Shown here piece by piece: positions 53,812-62,894 of a DNA stretch of 64,000 nt. Position numbers and translations under genes: made by a program. The stretch lies in assembly GCA_013002225.1 (NCBI GenBank), contig JABDKL010000131.1, forward strand, positions 62,001 through 126,000, given 5' to 3'. The first letter of the stretch is position 1. Every line of letters starts with the position of its first letter. The DNA is from Winogradskyella sp. Lineage in GTDB: Bacteria; Bacteroidota; Bacteroidia; Flavobacteriales; Flavobacteriaceae. The notes below the pieces were generated by a model. That model made no database searches. It had not been told where the DNA came from and saw only the letters and a program-made list of their open reading frames with translations.

Positions 53812-56343
53812 TTAAAATTGCTGACCTATAATGAAGTGAGTTTCCCATCCATTTGCCTCAGATGTGCCTGGCACAGGATCAAAACCATGACCAAAATCAA
53901 TACCTAAAAGACCAAAGGCCGGCATAAATATTCTAAGACCAAAACCGGCTGACCTGTTTAGATTAAATGGATCAAAATCTTTAAATCTATTTACCGATGC
54001 ACCTGCTTCTAAAAAGGTTAGTGCATAGATTTTTGCTTGAGCACCTAATGTTATTGGGTATCTTAGTTCTACAGAGAATTTGTTGTAAATAGAACCACCG
54101 TCTGTGGAGGATAATGATTGATTTGGATAACCACGAAGTTGTACAATTTCTCTACCATCTAAAGAAAAATTCCCAAGACCATCTCCACCAACAAAAAATC
54201 GTTCAAAAGGAATTACGCCTCTATTATTGTTGTAGGCACCTAAGAACCCAAATTCCATACTTGGTCTTAAAACCAGCTTTTTTGTAATTTCAGTATACCA
54301 ATCTGCTTTAAACTTAATTTTATAAAACTCTAACCATTTAAAACGTTCTTGATCAATTTCTCCAATTCTTTCAAAATCGTCTTGATCTGCAGGGTCTAAA
54401 CTTTCTCTTTCTTCTTCCAGCGCCTCATAATCTACACCATTAACTAATGAATATGGAAATGAAAATTTTGCTGTTGCAGTAAAATTAGATCCACCTGTTG
54501 GGTATATTGGGTCTGTATAAAGGTTATTTCTAGTTAACCCAATAGTGTAAGATAAATTATTTGCAGTTCCATCTCCAAATGTAAAAAGACCTGTATTGTA
54601 ATTACTAAGATCGTAATTTTGATAACTCAAAGCCTGTGATAATGTAAAATAATCATCTGGTTCAGATAGCCTGGTTGATAGTCCTAATGTTATTCCAAAA
54701 ATATTAAACCTTCTGCTTTTATCTGCTCTTCGTGTAAGTGGGTCGAATAAAAATTGTCTTGAATAAGATATAGATGTTGATAATTGGAAAGGTTTTTGGC
54801 CGCCTAACCATGGTTCACTAAATGAAAAACTATAGGTTTGAAAGAATTGACTTGCTTGTAAACGCAATGCTAAGCTTTGTCCATCACCTCTAGGAACCGG
54901 TTTGTAGGCATCCTTATTGAATATATCTTTTATTGCGAAATTGTTAAATGACAATCCAAGTGTCCCTATAAAACCGCCACCGCCGTAACCACCTTGAAGC
55001 TGTATCTGGCTAGAGCCTTGCTCTACTACAGCATACTCCACATCTAATGTGCCATCGACAGGGTTAGGGTTTTTGATATTAGGAGCAATTTGTTGAGCAT
55101 CAAAATACCCTAATTGGCCTAATTCTCTAATTGTACGTATAATATTTGTCTTTTTATAAAGCTCTCCTGGTCGTGTTCTAAGTTCTCTATAAATAACGTG
55201 ATCGTTAGTAACATCATTCCCAGTTACAGTAACTTCGTTAAAATAGGCTGGTTTCCCTTCTGAGATACGAATCTCCATATCTATTACATTTCCTTCCGCG
55301 CTTACCTCAACAGGGTTTATGGTACTAAACATGTAACCATTGTTCTGATACAAATTGGTTAAATCTGCTGCGTCTGGATTTTCTGTGTCAGCGATGCGTT
55401 CTCTCAACTCAACTCCATTGTAAGTGTCACCTTCTTTAATACCTAAAACGGTAGCTAGCTGTCTATCTGTATAAACCGTGTTTCCGACGAAGCTTATGTT
55501 ACCGAAAGTGTATTTTTCGCCTTCTTCAACTTTGATATCTAAGCTTATGGTTTTATCGTTATTATAAATAATTGAGTCTGAAATAATCCGAGCATCTCTA
55601 TACCCGTTTTCCTTATAAGTATCAATTACGCTTACTAAATCTTTGCGGAAATCTTCTTCAATATATTTTGAACGTTTTAAAACACGAATTATATTCTTTT
55701 GCTTTGTATTCTTCATGGCTTTTCGAAGCTTGCCATCCTTAATTTTTTCATTACCAATAAAGTCGATGTCTTTGATTTTGACTTTTTCTCCTTTATCAAT
55801 TCTAATCAAAAGATTTACACGTTCTTTTTCTACCGAATCAATTACTTGCGATGTTACAAGGTTAACTTTAGTATTTAAAAAGCCTTTCTTTTTGTATTTA
55901 TCAGTTAGATAATTTCGTGTAGTGGCTAATAGGTTTTCTGTAACCTTTGTACCAGGTTTAAGATTATTTTCGTTAATAATCTCTTCTTTTCTTCCTTTCT
56001 TAACTCCTTCTATTGTTAAATCTTTAAGCTCTGGCAGATCACTCAAGTTTATTTCCAGATCTGCGGTATTGCCCTCTATGTTCACAAGATAAATATCAAT
56101 ACTGCTAAAGAGATTAGATTTCCATAACGTTTTTACAGCATTTGCTATTTTTTCGCCGCCAATCTGAATTTCTTCGTCTTTTCTAAGTTTAGAATAGGCA
56201 ATGATGGTTTGAGGACTAAAATTTGTATTCCCTGTTACGGTAATATCTTTAATTAGATATTTTTCTCCTTCTATTTGTGCATTACTATTAAATGAAATAC
56301 TAAAAAATAGTATGCAACAGATAAGTTTTGTAATAATGTTCAA
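53812..56343 (-). CDS. bamA: Outer-membrane protein assembly factor BamA
   Basis: About 843 residues from a TTG at 56343, which gives an ideal signal peptide ending SNAQ and lies 10 bases past the uppS stop. An ATG at 56382 in frame would overlap uppS by 29 bases and add a long polar leader; I cannot exclude it. Five POTRA domains occupy the first half, with repeats of the type ITVTGNTNFSPQTI and IDFIGNEKIKDGKL, and a 16-strand barrel the second, with FNLNRSAGFGLRIFMPAFGLLGIDFGHGFD and a terminal Phe. BamA inserts all outer-membrane barrels, including SprA and PorP. The barrel is complete. Confidence 0.95.
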   Translation of the reverse strand: MNIITKLICCILFFSISFNSNAQIEGEKYLIKDITVTGNTNFSPQTIIAYSKLRKDEEIQIGGEKIANAVKTLWKSNLFSSIDIYLVNIEGNTADLEINLSDLPELKDLTIEGVKKGRKEEIINENNLKPGTKVTENLLATTRNYLTDKYKKKGFLNTKVNLVTSQVIDSVEKERVNLLIRIDKGEKVKIKDIDFIGNEKIKDGKLRKAMKNTKQKNIIRVLKRSKYIEEDFRKDLVSVIDTYKENGYRDARIISDSIIYNNDKTISLDIKVEEGEKYTFGNISFVGNTVYTDRQLATVLGIKEGDTYNGVELRERIADTENPDAADLTNLYQNNGYMFSTINPVEVSAEGNVIDMEIRISEGKPAYFNEVTVTGNDVTNDHVIYRELRTRPGELYKKTNIIRTIRELGQLGYFDAQQIAPNIKNPNPVDGTLDVEYAVVEQGSSQIQLQGGYGGGGFIGTLGLSFNNFAIKDIFNKDAYKPVPRGDGQSLALRLQASQFFQTYSFSFSEPWLGGQKPFQLSTSISYSRQFLFDPLTRRADKSRRFNIFGITLGLSTRLSEPDDYFTLSQALSYQNYDLSNYNTGLFTFGDGTANNLSYTIGLTRNNLYTDPIYPTGGSNFTATAKFSFPYSLVNGVDYEALEEERESLDPADQDDFERIGEIDQERFKWLEFYKIKFKADWYTEITKKLVLRPSMEFGFLGAYNNNRGVIPFERFFVGGDGLGNFSLDGREIVQLRGYPNQSLSSTDGGSIYNKFSVELRYPITLGAQAKIYALTFLEAGASVNRFKDFDPFNLNRSAGFGLRIFMPAFGLLGIDFGHGFDPVPGTSEANGWETHFIIGQQF

Positions 56344-56353
56344 TGTTTGTACT

Positions 56354-57094
56354 TTAGGTAAGTTGTTCGCTAGTCTTTCCAAATCTTCGTTCTCTGTTTT
56401 GATAATTTATGATAGCTTCATACAGATTTTCTTTTTTAAAATCTGGCCATAAAATATCTGTAAAATATAATTCTGCGTAGGCGATTTGCCATAATAAAAA
56501 ATTACTAATTCGCTGCTCTCCACTAGTACGAATTAGGAGGTCAACGTCCGGTAAATTTTGCGTGTAAAGATGCTTATTTATAATGGATTCATCAATACTT
56601 TCAGAAGAAATTATATTATTTTTAACTTTAACTGATAATTCCCTAATAACATTAACAATTTCTTCTCGAGATCCATAGCTAAGCGCTAATGTTAATGTCA
56701 TATTTGTATTGTTTTTTGTTTTTTCAATGACATCTAACAGTTCGCTATGTGCCTTCTTTGGTAAATCGTTTAAACAACCAATGGCAGATAACTTAATGTT
56801 ATTGTCTTGAAGTGTCTTAATTTCTTTTTTAAGAGATTTAACAAGAAGTTTCATTAATGTTTGTACCTCTAACTTTGGCCTGTTCCAGTTTTCGGTAGAA
56901 AATGCGTACAATGTGAGATTCTTAATTCCTAATTCTGCACTGGCCTCAACAGTTTCACGAACTGATTTGGTTCCGTTTTCATGCCCAATGACACGTACAA
57001 ATCCTTTCTGCTTGGCCCAACGTCCGTTGCCATCCATTATTATAGCAATATGGTTGGGAAGTTTATTAGGATTTATGTTTTCTTTTAGACTCAT
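56354..57094 (-). CDS. uppS: Isoprenyl transferase (undecaprenyl diphosphate synthase)
   Basis: A 246-residue cytoplasmic enzyme that makes the lipid carrier for peptidoglycan and polysaccharide. The signature HIAIIMDGNGRWAKQKG near residue 15 and the later LLIRTSGEQRISNFLLWQIAYAE are diagnostic. I choose the ATG at 57094, one base behind the stop of the PorG-like gene; the longer frame from 57127 overlaps that gene by 32 bases and adds residues unlike the family. The bamA gene follows at once, so envelope lipid and outer-membrane assembly genes are co-transcribed. Confidence 0.96.
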   Translation of the reverse strand: MSLKENINPNKLPNHIAIIMDGNGRWAKQKGFVRVIGHENGTKSVRETVEASAELGIKNLTLYAFSTENWNRPKLEVQTLMKLLVKSLKKEIKTLQDNNIKLSAIGCLNDLPKKAHSELLDVIEKTKNNTNMTLTLALSYGSREEIVNVIRELSVKVKNNIISSESIDESIINKHLYTQNLPDVDLLIRTSGEQRISNFLLWQIAYAELYFTDILWPDFKKENLYEAIINYQNRERRFGKTSEQLT

Positions 57095-57095
57095 T

Positions 57096-57785
57096 TTAAA
57101 AATTACAATAGCATGGTCTTCTACCAAAGGTGTAAGTTAAGGTAATTCCTGAAAACACATACCAATCATTGCTATTTGTATTACCAAATCGTCTCTCACT
57201 TCTATCTTCTGAATCTGGCACACTTCCATCTAACTCATCTGAGAATACATATCGCGCTCCTATTTCTCCAGCTAACACAAAGTGGCTTGATATATTTGCT
57301 TTATAACCTAATACCATCGGAATTCCAAAAGCCCAACTATTGGTGTCTTCAGATATATAGTTGCCTGATTGGGTAAAAAAGTAATTATCGTGGTTTGCTA
57401 CACTAATCCCACTATACAGATAAGGTGTGCCTTTTACTCCCAATGTATGCAAATCGAAATCCCAAAACGTAAACTCCATACCAGCAGAAAACTCAATAAT
57501 ACCCACTTCAAAATCATAGTCTCTCTTAACGCGTCTTGGGTCATCAGATTTTCGATCATTACCAACTAGATCAGAAAAAATGACTGATGCTCTAAAGGAA
57601 TGCCTTGCACTTCTGTTCCACTTAAAAATGGCACCAAAGGCAGGCTGGTTTGGGGAGATATAATTTGTAGCACCAACATCTCCTATAAAATTACTACCAC
57701 CAGCAAAAATGCCAAGTTCATAAATTTGGGCATTAGTGGTTTGAATAAAAAACGCGCTCAATAATACTAAGATAAAATATCTCAT
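57096..57785 (-). CDS. PorG-like outer-membrane protein (DUF6089 family)
   Basis: A 229-residue protein with a signal peptide ending TNAQ and a small outer-membrane barrel pattern: IYELGIFAGGSNFIGDVG, FGAIFKWN, HSFRASVIFSD and YFFTQSGNY. DUF6089 proteins include PorG (PG0189) of Porphyromonas gingivalis, which ties the PorK/PorN ring of the T9SS to the outer membrane. The gene order here (nadK, this gene, uppS, bamA, two ompH) is that of P. gingivalis PG0188-PG0193 as I recall it, which strengthens the call. It ends one base before the uppS start. The protein ends Cys-Tyr-Cys-Asn-Phe, an unusual tail. Confidence 0.85.
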   Translation of the reverse strand: MRYFILVLLSAFFIQTTNAQIYELGIFAGGSNFIGDVGATNYISPNQPAFGAIFKWNRSARHSFRASVIFSDLVGNDRKSDDPRRVKRDYDFEVGIIEFSAGMEFTFWDFDLHTLGVKGTPYLYSGISVANHDNYFFTQSGNYISEDTNSWAFGIPMVLGYKANISSHFVLAGEIGARYVFSDELDGSVPDSEDRSERRFGNTNSNDWYVFSGITLTYTFGRRPCYCNF

Positions 57786-57882
57786 AAAGATTTAAAGTCT
57801 GCAAATATAATAATTATGCCTTGCTATAACAATTTGATGTAAATAGTCTTAGTGATAAACAGTTTTTGAATGTATTTATTGT

Positions 57883-58761
57883 TTAATTACGGCGATCTTC
57901 TCCCCAGAGCAATTTTTTTCTTAAAGTGTCTAAAAATGTTTCATCTAGTAGCTCGACCATTTTAATGCCAAAGTCAGCTTTTTTTACTGTTACCTTAGTG
58001 GCGTTGGATAATGTTACAATTCTTGAGTCTAAGGACATTAAAAATTGATCTTCTCTTCCGTCTACCTTAAACGCTACTCTAGTATTGTCGGGGATTATTA
58101 ATGGCCTTGCGCTAAGGTTGTGAGGTGCAATAGGTGTTAATACAAAATTATTGGCATCTGGTGTTATAACTGGTCCACCGCAACTTAAAGAATATCCTGT
58201 AGAACCAGTTGGTGTGGATAAAATTAGTCCATCAGCCCAATAGGATGTTAGGTATTCGTCGTTTAGATGGGTTTCGACAGTTATCATAGAGGTGGTATTC
58301 TTTCGGCTTATGGCTACTTCATTCAATGCAAAATGCGTGTCAGTAATACTGTCGTGACTGGGTTCGGTATTTACACTTAATAGTGAACGTTCTGAAATTC
58401 TATAGTTCCCTGCTAATATTTCTTGGAGGGCTTTTTCAATTTCTTCAGTTTGTATTGTAGCTAAAAACCCAAGTCTGCCAGTATTAATCCCTACGATAGG
58501 AATGCCCAAATCTCTTACGAAAGTTATAGCTCTTAATATAGTGCCGTCACCACCTATGCTAATAAGTAAGTCGTAACTTTGGTCTAAAACTTTAAAGGTC
58601 TTAAGGTTGCTATTGTTCTTAATTTCAATGTGTTGATGCTGCAAAAAGTCGCTGTCTATATAAACTTCAACTTGTGATTTTAAAAGATGTTTTAAGAGAA
58701 TTTCAACCGCTTTTTGGGTTGCTTCTTTAGCGTAATTTTGACCATAAACAGCTACTTTCAT
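57883..58761 (-). CDS. nadK: NAD kinase
   Basis: A 292-residue cytoplasmic enzyme that phosphorylates NAD to NADP. The motif LLISIGGDGTILRAITF and the second motif LSTPTGSTGYSLSCGGP are complete, as is GINTGRLGFLATI. It ends about 100 bases before the PorG-like gene and starts 2 bases after the CBS gene, all on the minus strand. The length is normal. Confidence 0.97.
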   Translation of the reverse strand: MKVAVYGQNYAKEATQKAVEILLKHLLKSQVEVYIDSDFLQHQHIEIKNNSNLKTFKVLDQSYDLLISIGGDGTILRAITFVRDLGIPIVGINTGRLGFLATIQTEEIEKALQEILAGNYRISERSLLSVNTEPSHDSITDTHFALNEVAISRKNTTSMITVETHLNDEYLTSYWADGLILSTPTGSTGYSLSCGGPVITPDANNFVLTPIAPHNLSARPLIIPDNTRVAFKVDGREDQFLMSLDSRIVTLSNATKVTVKKADFGIKMVELLDETFLDTLRKKLLWGEDRRN

Positions 58762-58763
58762 AA

Positions 58764-59420
58764 TTACATATTTAAGTATTTGTTCAGGTATTTAGAGCGC
58801 TCTTTTAAACTTTCGATATACGAGTCGTCTTCATGGCCAGAAACTATTATGTAACTATATCTTCTAAAAGTTTGAATAATTTCATTTAGACTGGTATTAC
58901 CGATTTTTACAGTTATTCGAACCAAATCGCTTTCCATTTTCGATATAAATGCACCCAGTAACTTGGCATCATTAGATTCTACAATCTGACAAATTTCACT
59001 AAAGGAATAATCGTTAATACCTTTTTCAATCACAATAATACCTCCAGGTTCCGCAAAAAATGGTGTTTCATTAAACAAGTGCATGATATCATTAAGCTCA
59101 TAATAGCCTGTATACTTATTGTTTTCATCGAGTATTGGCATGATATTAGAATCATTTTGGGCGAATGCTTCTAAAACATCTAACCAATCTGTTGTTGGTC
59201 TTACAAAGAAGCCATCTATAGTATATTTGCAATCCTGTATAGTTTTTGTTCCGTCAAAACAATGCGCATCAGTTTCAGATATGCAGCCCACATAGATATC
59301 TTCATTGGTGATAGGAATATGCGAATATGTTAGCTGGTTAAACAGTAATTGTAGATCACTAATTTTATCAGTTATTTTTAGCGGTTGAATATCGTTTATC
59401 ACAAAATCTTGAAGCTGCAT
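58764..59420 (-). CDS. CBS domain protein
   Basis: A 218-residue cytoplasmic protein with two CBS motifs, near residues 5-55 and 65-120, followed by a C-terminal region of about 90 residues that resembles an ACT-like fold (LVRITVKIGNTSLNEIIQTF). CBS pairs bind adenine nucleotides and sense energy state. I choose the ATG at 59420; the longer frame lacks a good start codon. It is 2 bases from nadK, and the pair is conserved in flavobacteria as I recall it, which suggests a link to NAD kinase regulation, though this is inference. Confidence 0.88.
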   Translation of the reverse strand: MQLQDFVINDIQPLKITDKISDLQLLFNQLTYSHIPITNEDIYVGCISETDAHCFDGTKTIQDCKYTIDGFFVRPTTDWLDVLEAFAQNDSNIMPILDENNKYTGYYELNDIMHLFNETPFFAEPGGIIVIEKGINDYSFSEICQIVESNDAKLLGAFISKMESDLVRITVKIGNTSLNEIIQTFRRYSYIIVSGHEDDSYIESLKERSKYLNKYLNM

Positions 59421-59483
59421 GTTTAGGTGTTTATTATCTCGCAAATTAATCAAAAATTACCATAAAATGCGTGTGCTACTTCG

Positions 59484-59491
59484 TATTTTTG
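59484..59491 (+). promoter_or_regulatory. Candidate -7 element of pdxJ
   Basis: TATTTTTG fits TAnnTTTG and lies 19 bases before the pdxJ ATG. A TTG at the expected upstream position is missing. Confidence 0.45.
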
Positions 59492-59510
59492 TGTTTCAAA
59501 ATTCTGCAAA

Positions 59511-60224
59511 ATGACCAAACTAAGTGTTAATATAAATAAGATTGCAACCCTAAGAAATAGTAGAGGGGGTGATGTACCAAATGTGATACAGTTTGCTAAA
59601 GACATACAAGGCTTTGGAGCAGAAGGTGTCACTATACATCCTCGACCAGATGAGCGCCACATTAAATATAAGGATGCTTACGACCTAAAGCCAATAGTTT
59701 ATACGGAGTATAATATTGAAGGTAATCCTATACCTAAATTTATAGATATGGTGTTAGAAATAAAACCTACACAGGTTACTTTAGTGCCAGATTCTGTAGA
59801 TGCAATTACCTCTAATGCAGGCTGGGACACTATAAAGCATAAAGATTTTCTGGTCGATGTAGTTAAGGAATTTAAAAATAATAATATAAGAACTTCAATA
59901 TTTGTAGATGCCAATTTACATCAAATTGAAGGGGCAAAACAAACTGGTACCGATAGAATTGAACTTTACACAGAAGCATACGCTCACCAATATAGTTTAG
60001 GAAATAAAGACGCCATTAAACCTTATATGGAATGTGCAGGATTAGCAAATACATTGCAATTAGGTATTAATGCAGGACATGATTTATCGTTAGATAATAT
60101 TAAGTTTTTTAAAGAAAATATAACGGGTTTGTTGGAAGTTTCTATTGGTCACGCCCTTATCACAGAAAGTTTATACTTAGGTGTAGAACATGTGATAGCA
60201 ATGTATTTAGAAAAACTTAAGTAA
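59511..60224 (+). CDS. pdxJ: Pyridoxine 5'-phosphate synthase
   Basis: A 237-residue TIM-barrel enzyme that closes the vitamin B6 ring from 1-deoxyxylulose 5-phosphate and aminoacetone phosphate. Family phrases are clear: LSVNINKIATLRNSRGGDVPN, GVTIHPRPDERHIKYKD, GTDRIELYTE and INAGHDLSLDN, with the catalytic His and Glu residues in place. It is divergent from the CBS gene and is followed on the same strand by a hydrolase gene after 42 bases. Confidence 0.97.
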   Translation: MTKLSVNINKIATLRNSRGGDVPNVIQFAKDIQGFGAEGVTIHPRPDERHIKYKDAYDLKPIVYTEYNIEGNPIPKFIDMVLEIKPTQVTLVPDSVDAITSNAGWDTIKHKDFLVDVVKEFKNNNIRTSIFVDANLHQIEGAKQTGTDRIELYTEAYAHQYSLGNKDAIKPYMECAGLANTLQLGINAGHDLSLDNIKFFKENITGLLEVSIGHALITESLYLGVEHVIAMYLEKLK

Positions 60225-60266
60225 ATGGTGAGTAACTATAAAAAACTGAATTCTTATTTTTTTTAG

Positions 60267-61031
60267 ATGATATTACACTCTAACATTATTGGAGAAGGCA
60301 AACCTTTTATTATACTGCATGGTTTTTTGGGCATGGGCGATAATTGGAAAACGTTAAGTAAACAATTTTCAGAGTCAAACTTTGAAGTTCATTTAGTAGA
60401 TCAGCGTAATCATGGGCGTAGTTTTCATTCAGATGAATTTGACTACGAATTAATGGCAGAAGATCTAAAACATTATTGTACGACTCATGATTTAAGTAAT
60501 ATTATACTGCTTGGACATTCCATGGGTGGTAAAACAGCAATGCGTTTTGCGACAAAATACCCTGATCTAGTCGGTAAACTTTTAGTAGCAGACATTTCCC
60601 CAAGATATTACCCTGTGCATCATGATGCAATTTTAGAAGGTTTGAGTAGTTTAGATTTTTCTAAAATAAAAAAAAGAGCTGAGGCTGATATTGCATTGAG
60701 TAAATCTGTAGCAGAAATGGGTACAAGGCTGTTTCTTTTAAAAAACTTATACTGGGTTAATAAAGGCGAACTAGGTTTGCGTATAAATTTGCCGGTCTTA
60801 AAAGAAAAAGTTTCAGAGGTCGGTGAAGCATTACCCTCACACGCCACTTTTGAAAAAGAAACTTTGTTCTTACGTGGTGACAAATCTGAATATATCGGTG
60901 AATCAGACGAGTTCATAATAAAAAGGCATTTCCCAAATTCTCAATTAGTAACAATTTCAAATGCTGGGCATTGGTTGCATGCTGAAAATCCTAAAGCATT
61001 CTATAGTGCAGTAATTAATTTTATAGCTTAA
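60267..61031 (+). CDS. Alpha/beta hydrolase (YbfF-like esterase family)
   Basis: A 254-residue cytoplasmic hydrolase. The nucleophile elbow GHSMGGKTAM near residue 75, the oxyanion region HGFLGMGDNWKTL and the catalytic His in NAGHWLHAE are all seen, with VDQRNHGRS typical of the YbfF/ABHD11 group. It is likely an esterase or thioesterase; the substrate is unknown. It lies between pdxJ and a small membrane protein on the same strand, with short gaps. Confidence 0.93.
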   Translation: MILHSNIIGEGKPFIILHGFLGMGDNWKTLSKQFSESNFEVHLVDQRNHGRSFHSDEFDYELMAEDLKHYCTTHDLSNIILLGHSMGGKTAMRFATKYPDLVGKLLVADISPRYYPVHHDAILEGLSSLDFSKIKKRAEADIALSKSVAEMGTRLFLLKNLYWVNKGELGLRINLPVLKEKVSEVGEALPSHATFEKETLFLRGDKSEYIGESDEFIIKRHFPNSQLVTISNAGHWLHAENPKAFYSAVINFIA

Positions 61032-61052
61032 CTTTACTTTAAAATATTAAAT

Positions 61053-61400
61053 ATGAATTTAATCGTAAGACTTTTAGTCAATGCCTTGGCAGTTTTTATT
61101 CTGGCGAATGTACTTAGTGGTGTATCAGTAGATGGCTATATAGGTGCTATTATAGTGGCACTTGTTCTGGCCATATTAAATTTATTAGTGAAGCCAATTT
61201 TAGTGATATTAACCTTGCCGGTAACTATAATAACTTTAGGATTATTTCTTTTAGTTATCAATGCCTTAATAATTCTATTAGCCGATAAGCTCATAGATGG
61301 TTTTGGCGTGTCAAGCTTCTGGTCGGCATTAATTTTTAGTGTGCTTCTTTCTATCTTGCAATCCGTCTTTCAATCCCTACTAAAAGAGGATAAAAAGTAG
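61053..61400 (+). CDS. Phage holin family 4-type (YvlD-like) membrane protein
   Basis: A 115-residue protein with four hydrophobic segments and the phrases VNALAVFILANVLSGVSVDGYIGAI and LAILNLLVKPILVILTLPVTII, which are those of the Phage_holin_4_2/YvlD family. Despite the family name these are chromosomal membrane proteins found in many bacteria; nothing phage-like is nearby. The function is unknown. It follows the hydrolase gene by 21 bases. Confidence 0.9.
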   Translation: MNLIVRLLVNALAVFILANVLSGVSVDGYIGAIIVALVLAILNLLVKPILVILTLPVTIITLGLFLLVINALIILLADKLIDGFGVSSFWSALIFSVLLSILQSVFQSLLKEDKK

Positions 61401-61424
61401 CTAAAAATCAAACGTTTAAAAGTG

Positions 61425-61455
61425 TTGTTGGGTTGTAAAAAAAGTTGTATTTTTG
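61425..61455 (+). promoter_or_regulatory. Promoter of the trigger factor gene
   Basis: TTG at 61425-61427, a 20-base spacer and TATTTTTG at 61448-61455 match the Bacteroidota consensus. A second TTG at 61428-61430 gives a 17-base spacer. The ATG lies 26 bases downstream. Confidence 0.75.
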
Positions 61456-61481
61456 CAGCCCAATTTTAGTTTCAAAATAGA

Positions 61482-62804
61482 ATGAATATTACAAGAGAAA
61501 ATATTGATGCATTAAATGCAGTTGTAAAAGTTGATATTGCAAAAGAAGATTACAGTGATAAAGTTGAAAAAATATTAGCTGATTACCGTAAATCTGCAAA
61601 CATTCCTGGTTTTAGAAAAGGTCACGTACCAATGGGAATGGTTAAAAAACAATACGGTAAAGCTGTATTAGTTGATGAGGTAAATAAATTACTTCAAGAT
61701 GCATTAGGCAAGTATTTAGTTGAAGAAAAATTAGATGTTTTAGGTAACCCTTTACCTAAAGCACAAGATGATTTAGACTGGGATTCTGATGCGTTTTCTT
61801 TCGAATTTGAATTAGGTTTAGCACCAGAATTTGATGTGGACCTGAAAGGAAAAAAGGCAATAACACACTATAATATCGTTGCAGATGATAAGATGATTGA
61901 TAATCAAATCAAGCATATTCAAAAGCAATATGGTAAACTAATAGCTCAAAATGAGGTTACCAACGATTCTGAAGTTACAGGAAAGTTTGTAAACGAGGAA
62001 GAAGGAATTGAAAATGTTGCTACATTAACTTTAGATAAGTTTAAAGGAAAGGCTAATGCTAAAAAATTAGTTGGCGCCAAAGTAGGTGATGTCATTACGT
62101 TTAAAACAAAAGGTCTTTTTAACGATGATCACGACTTAATGACCTTCTTAAAAGTACCACACGATGATGCTCACGGTTTAGATATAGAAGTGAATTTTGA
62201 AATTTCAGAAATCAACGAAAGAGAATTAGCAGATTTAGACCAGGAATTGTTCGATAAGTTATTTGGTGAAGGCAATGTAACTTCTGTAACTGAGCTTAGA
62301 GAGAAGATCAAGGAAGATTCTGAAAAGCAGTTTAAGCAACAGAGCGATCAGAAGTTGTTAAATGATGTCACTGAATATTTAGTAGAAAACACAAAGTTTG
62401 ATTTACCATCTAGTTTTCTTCAAAAATGGATGCAAACTGCAGGAGAAGAAGTGATGACCGAAGAGCAGGCGAAAGAAGAATACGAAAAGTCTGAAAAGAG
62501 TATGCGCTACCAGTTAATCGAAGGTAAGTTAATTACAGAACACGATTTACAAGTACAATTCGAAGATTTAAAAGCCTATGCTATGGAAATGATCAAAGGG
62601 CAAATGGCACAGTTTGGTCAAATGAATCCTTCTGAGAAGGAATTAGAAGATATAGCTGCTCGTATATTGGGTAACCAAGAAGAGGTAAAACGATTGTCTG
62701 AGCAGTTAATGAGCCAGAAATTATTAGAGTTATATAAGAATGAAGCTAATTTAAAGACAAAAGAAATCAGTTACGATGATTTTGTTAAAGAATTCTATAG
62801 TTAA
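61482..62804 (+). CDS. tig: Trigger factor
   Basis: A 440-residue ribosome-associated chaperone. The N-terminal ribosome-binding domain carries the loop phrase IPGFRKGHVPMGMVKKQYG (the usual GFRxGxxP signature). The middle prolyl isomerase domain is diverged, as is normal for this phylum, and the C-terminal helical arms run from about residue 270. It has its own promoter and is followed by a terminator, then clpP and clpX, the conserved tig-clpP-clpX order. Confidence 0.95.
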   Translation: MNITRENIDALNAVVKVDIAKEDYSDKVEKILADYRKSANIPGFRKGHVPMGMVKKQYGKAVLVDEVNKLLQDALGKYLVEEKLDVLGNPLPKAQDDLDWDSDAFSFEFELGLAPEFDVDLKGKKAITHYNIVADDKMIDNQIKHIQKQYGKLIAQNEVTNDSEVTGKFVNEEEGIENVATLTLDKFKGKANAKKLVGAKVGDVITFKTKGLFNDDHDLMTFLKVPHDDAHGLDIEVNFEISEINERELADLDQELFDKLFGEGNVTSVTELREKIKEDSEKQFKQQSDQKLLNDVTEYLVENTKFDLPSSFLQKWMQTAGEEVMTEEQAKEEYEKSEKSMRYQLIEGKLITEHDLQVQFEDLKAYAMEMIKGQMAQFGQMNPSEKELEDIAARILGNQEEVKRLSEQLMSQKLLELYKNEANLKTKEISYDDFVKEFYS

Positions 62805-62837
62805 AAATAGGTCTCTAAAAATATTAGTATCTTTAAG

Positions 62838-62870
62838 GCGTAGAACTGAAAAGTTTTACGCTTTTTTTTT
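62838..62870 (+). terminator. Intrinsic terminator after trigger factor
   Basis: GCGTAGAACT and AGTTTTACGC form a 10-bp stem with one G-U pair and a GAAA loop, followed by nine or more T residues. Confidence 0.85.
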
Positions 62871-62894
62871 AATCAAAAAATTATAATAAAACAT

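Noticed and set aside
57095..57127. Longer uppS N-terminus starting within the PorG-like gene
   Set aside because: The added 11 residues are unlike the family and overlap the preceding gene; the ATG at 57094 directly behind its stop fits better.
61053..61400. Holin family name suggesting prophage
   Set aside because: The YvlD-type holin 4 family is chromosomal and no other phage gene, integrase or attachment site is nearby.
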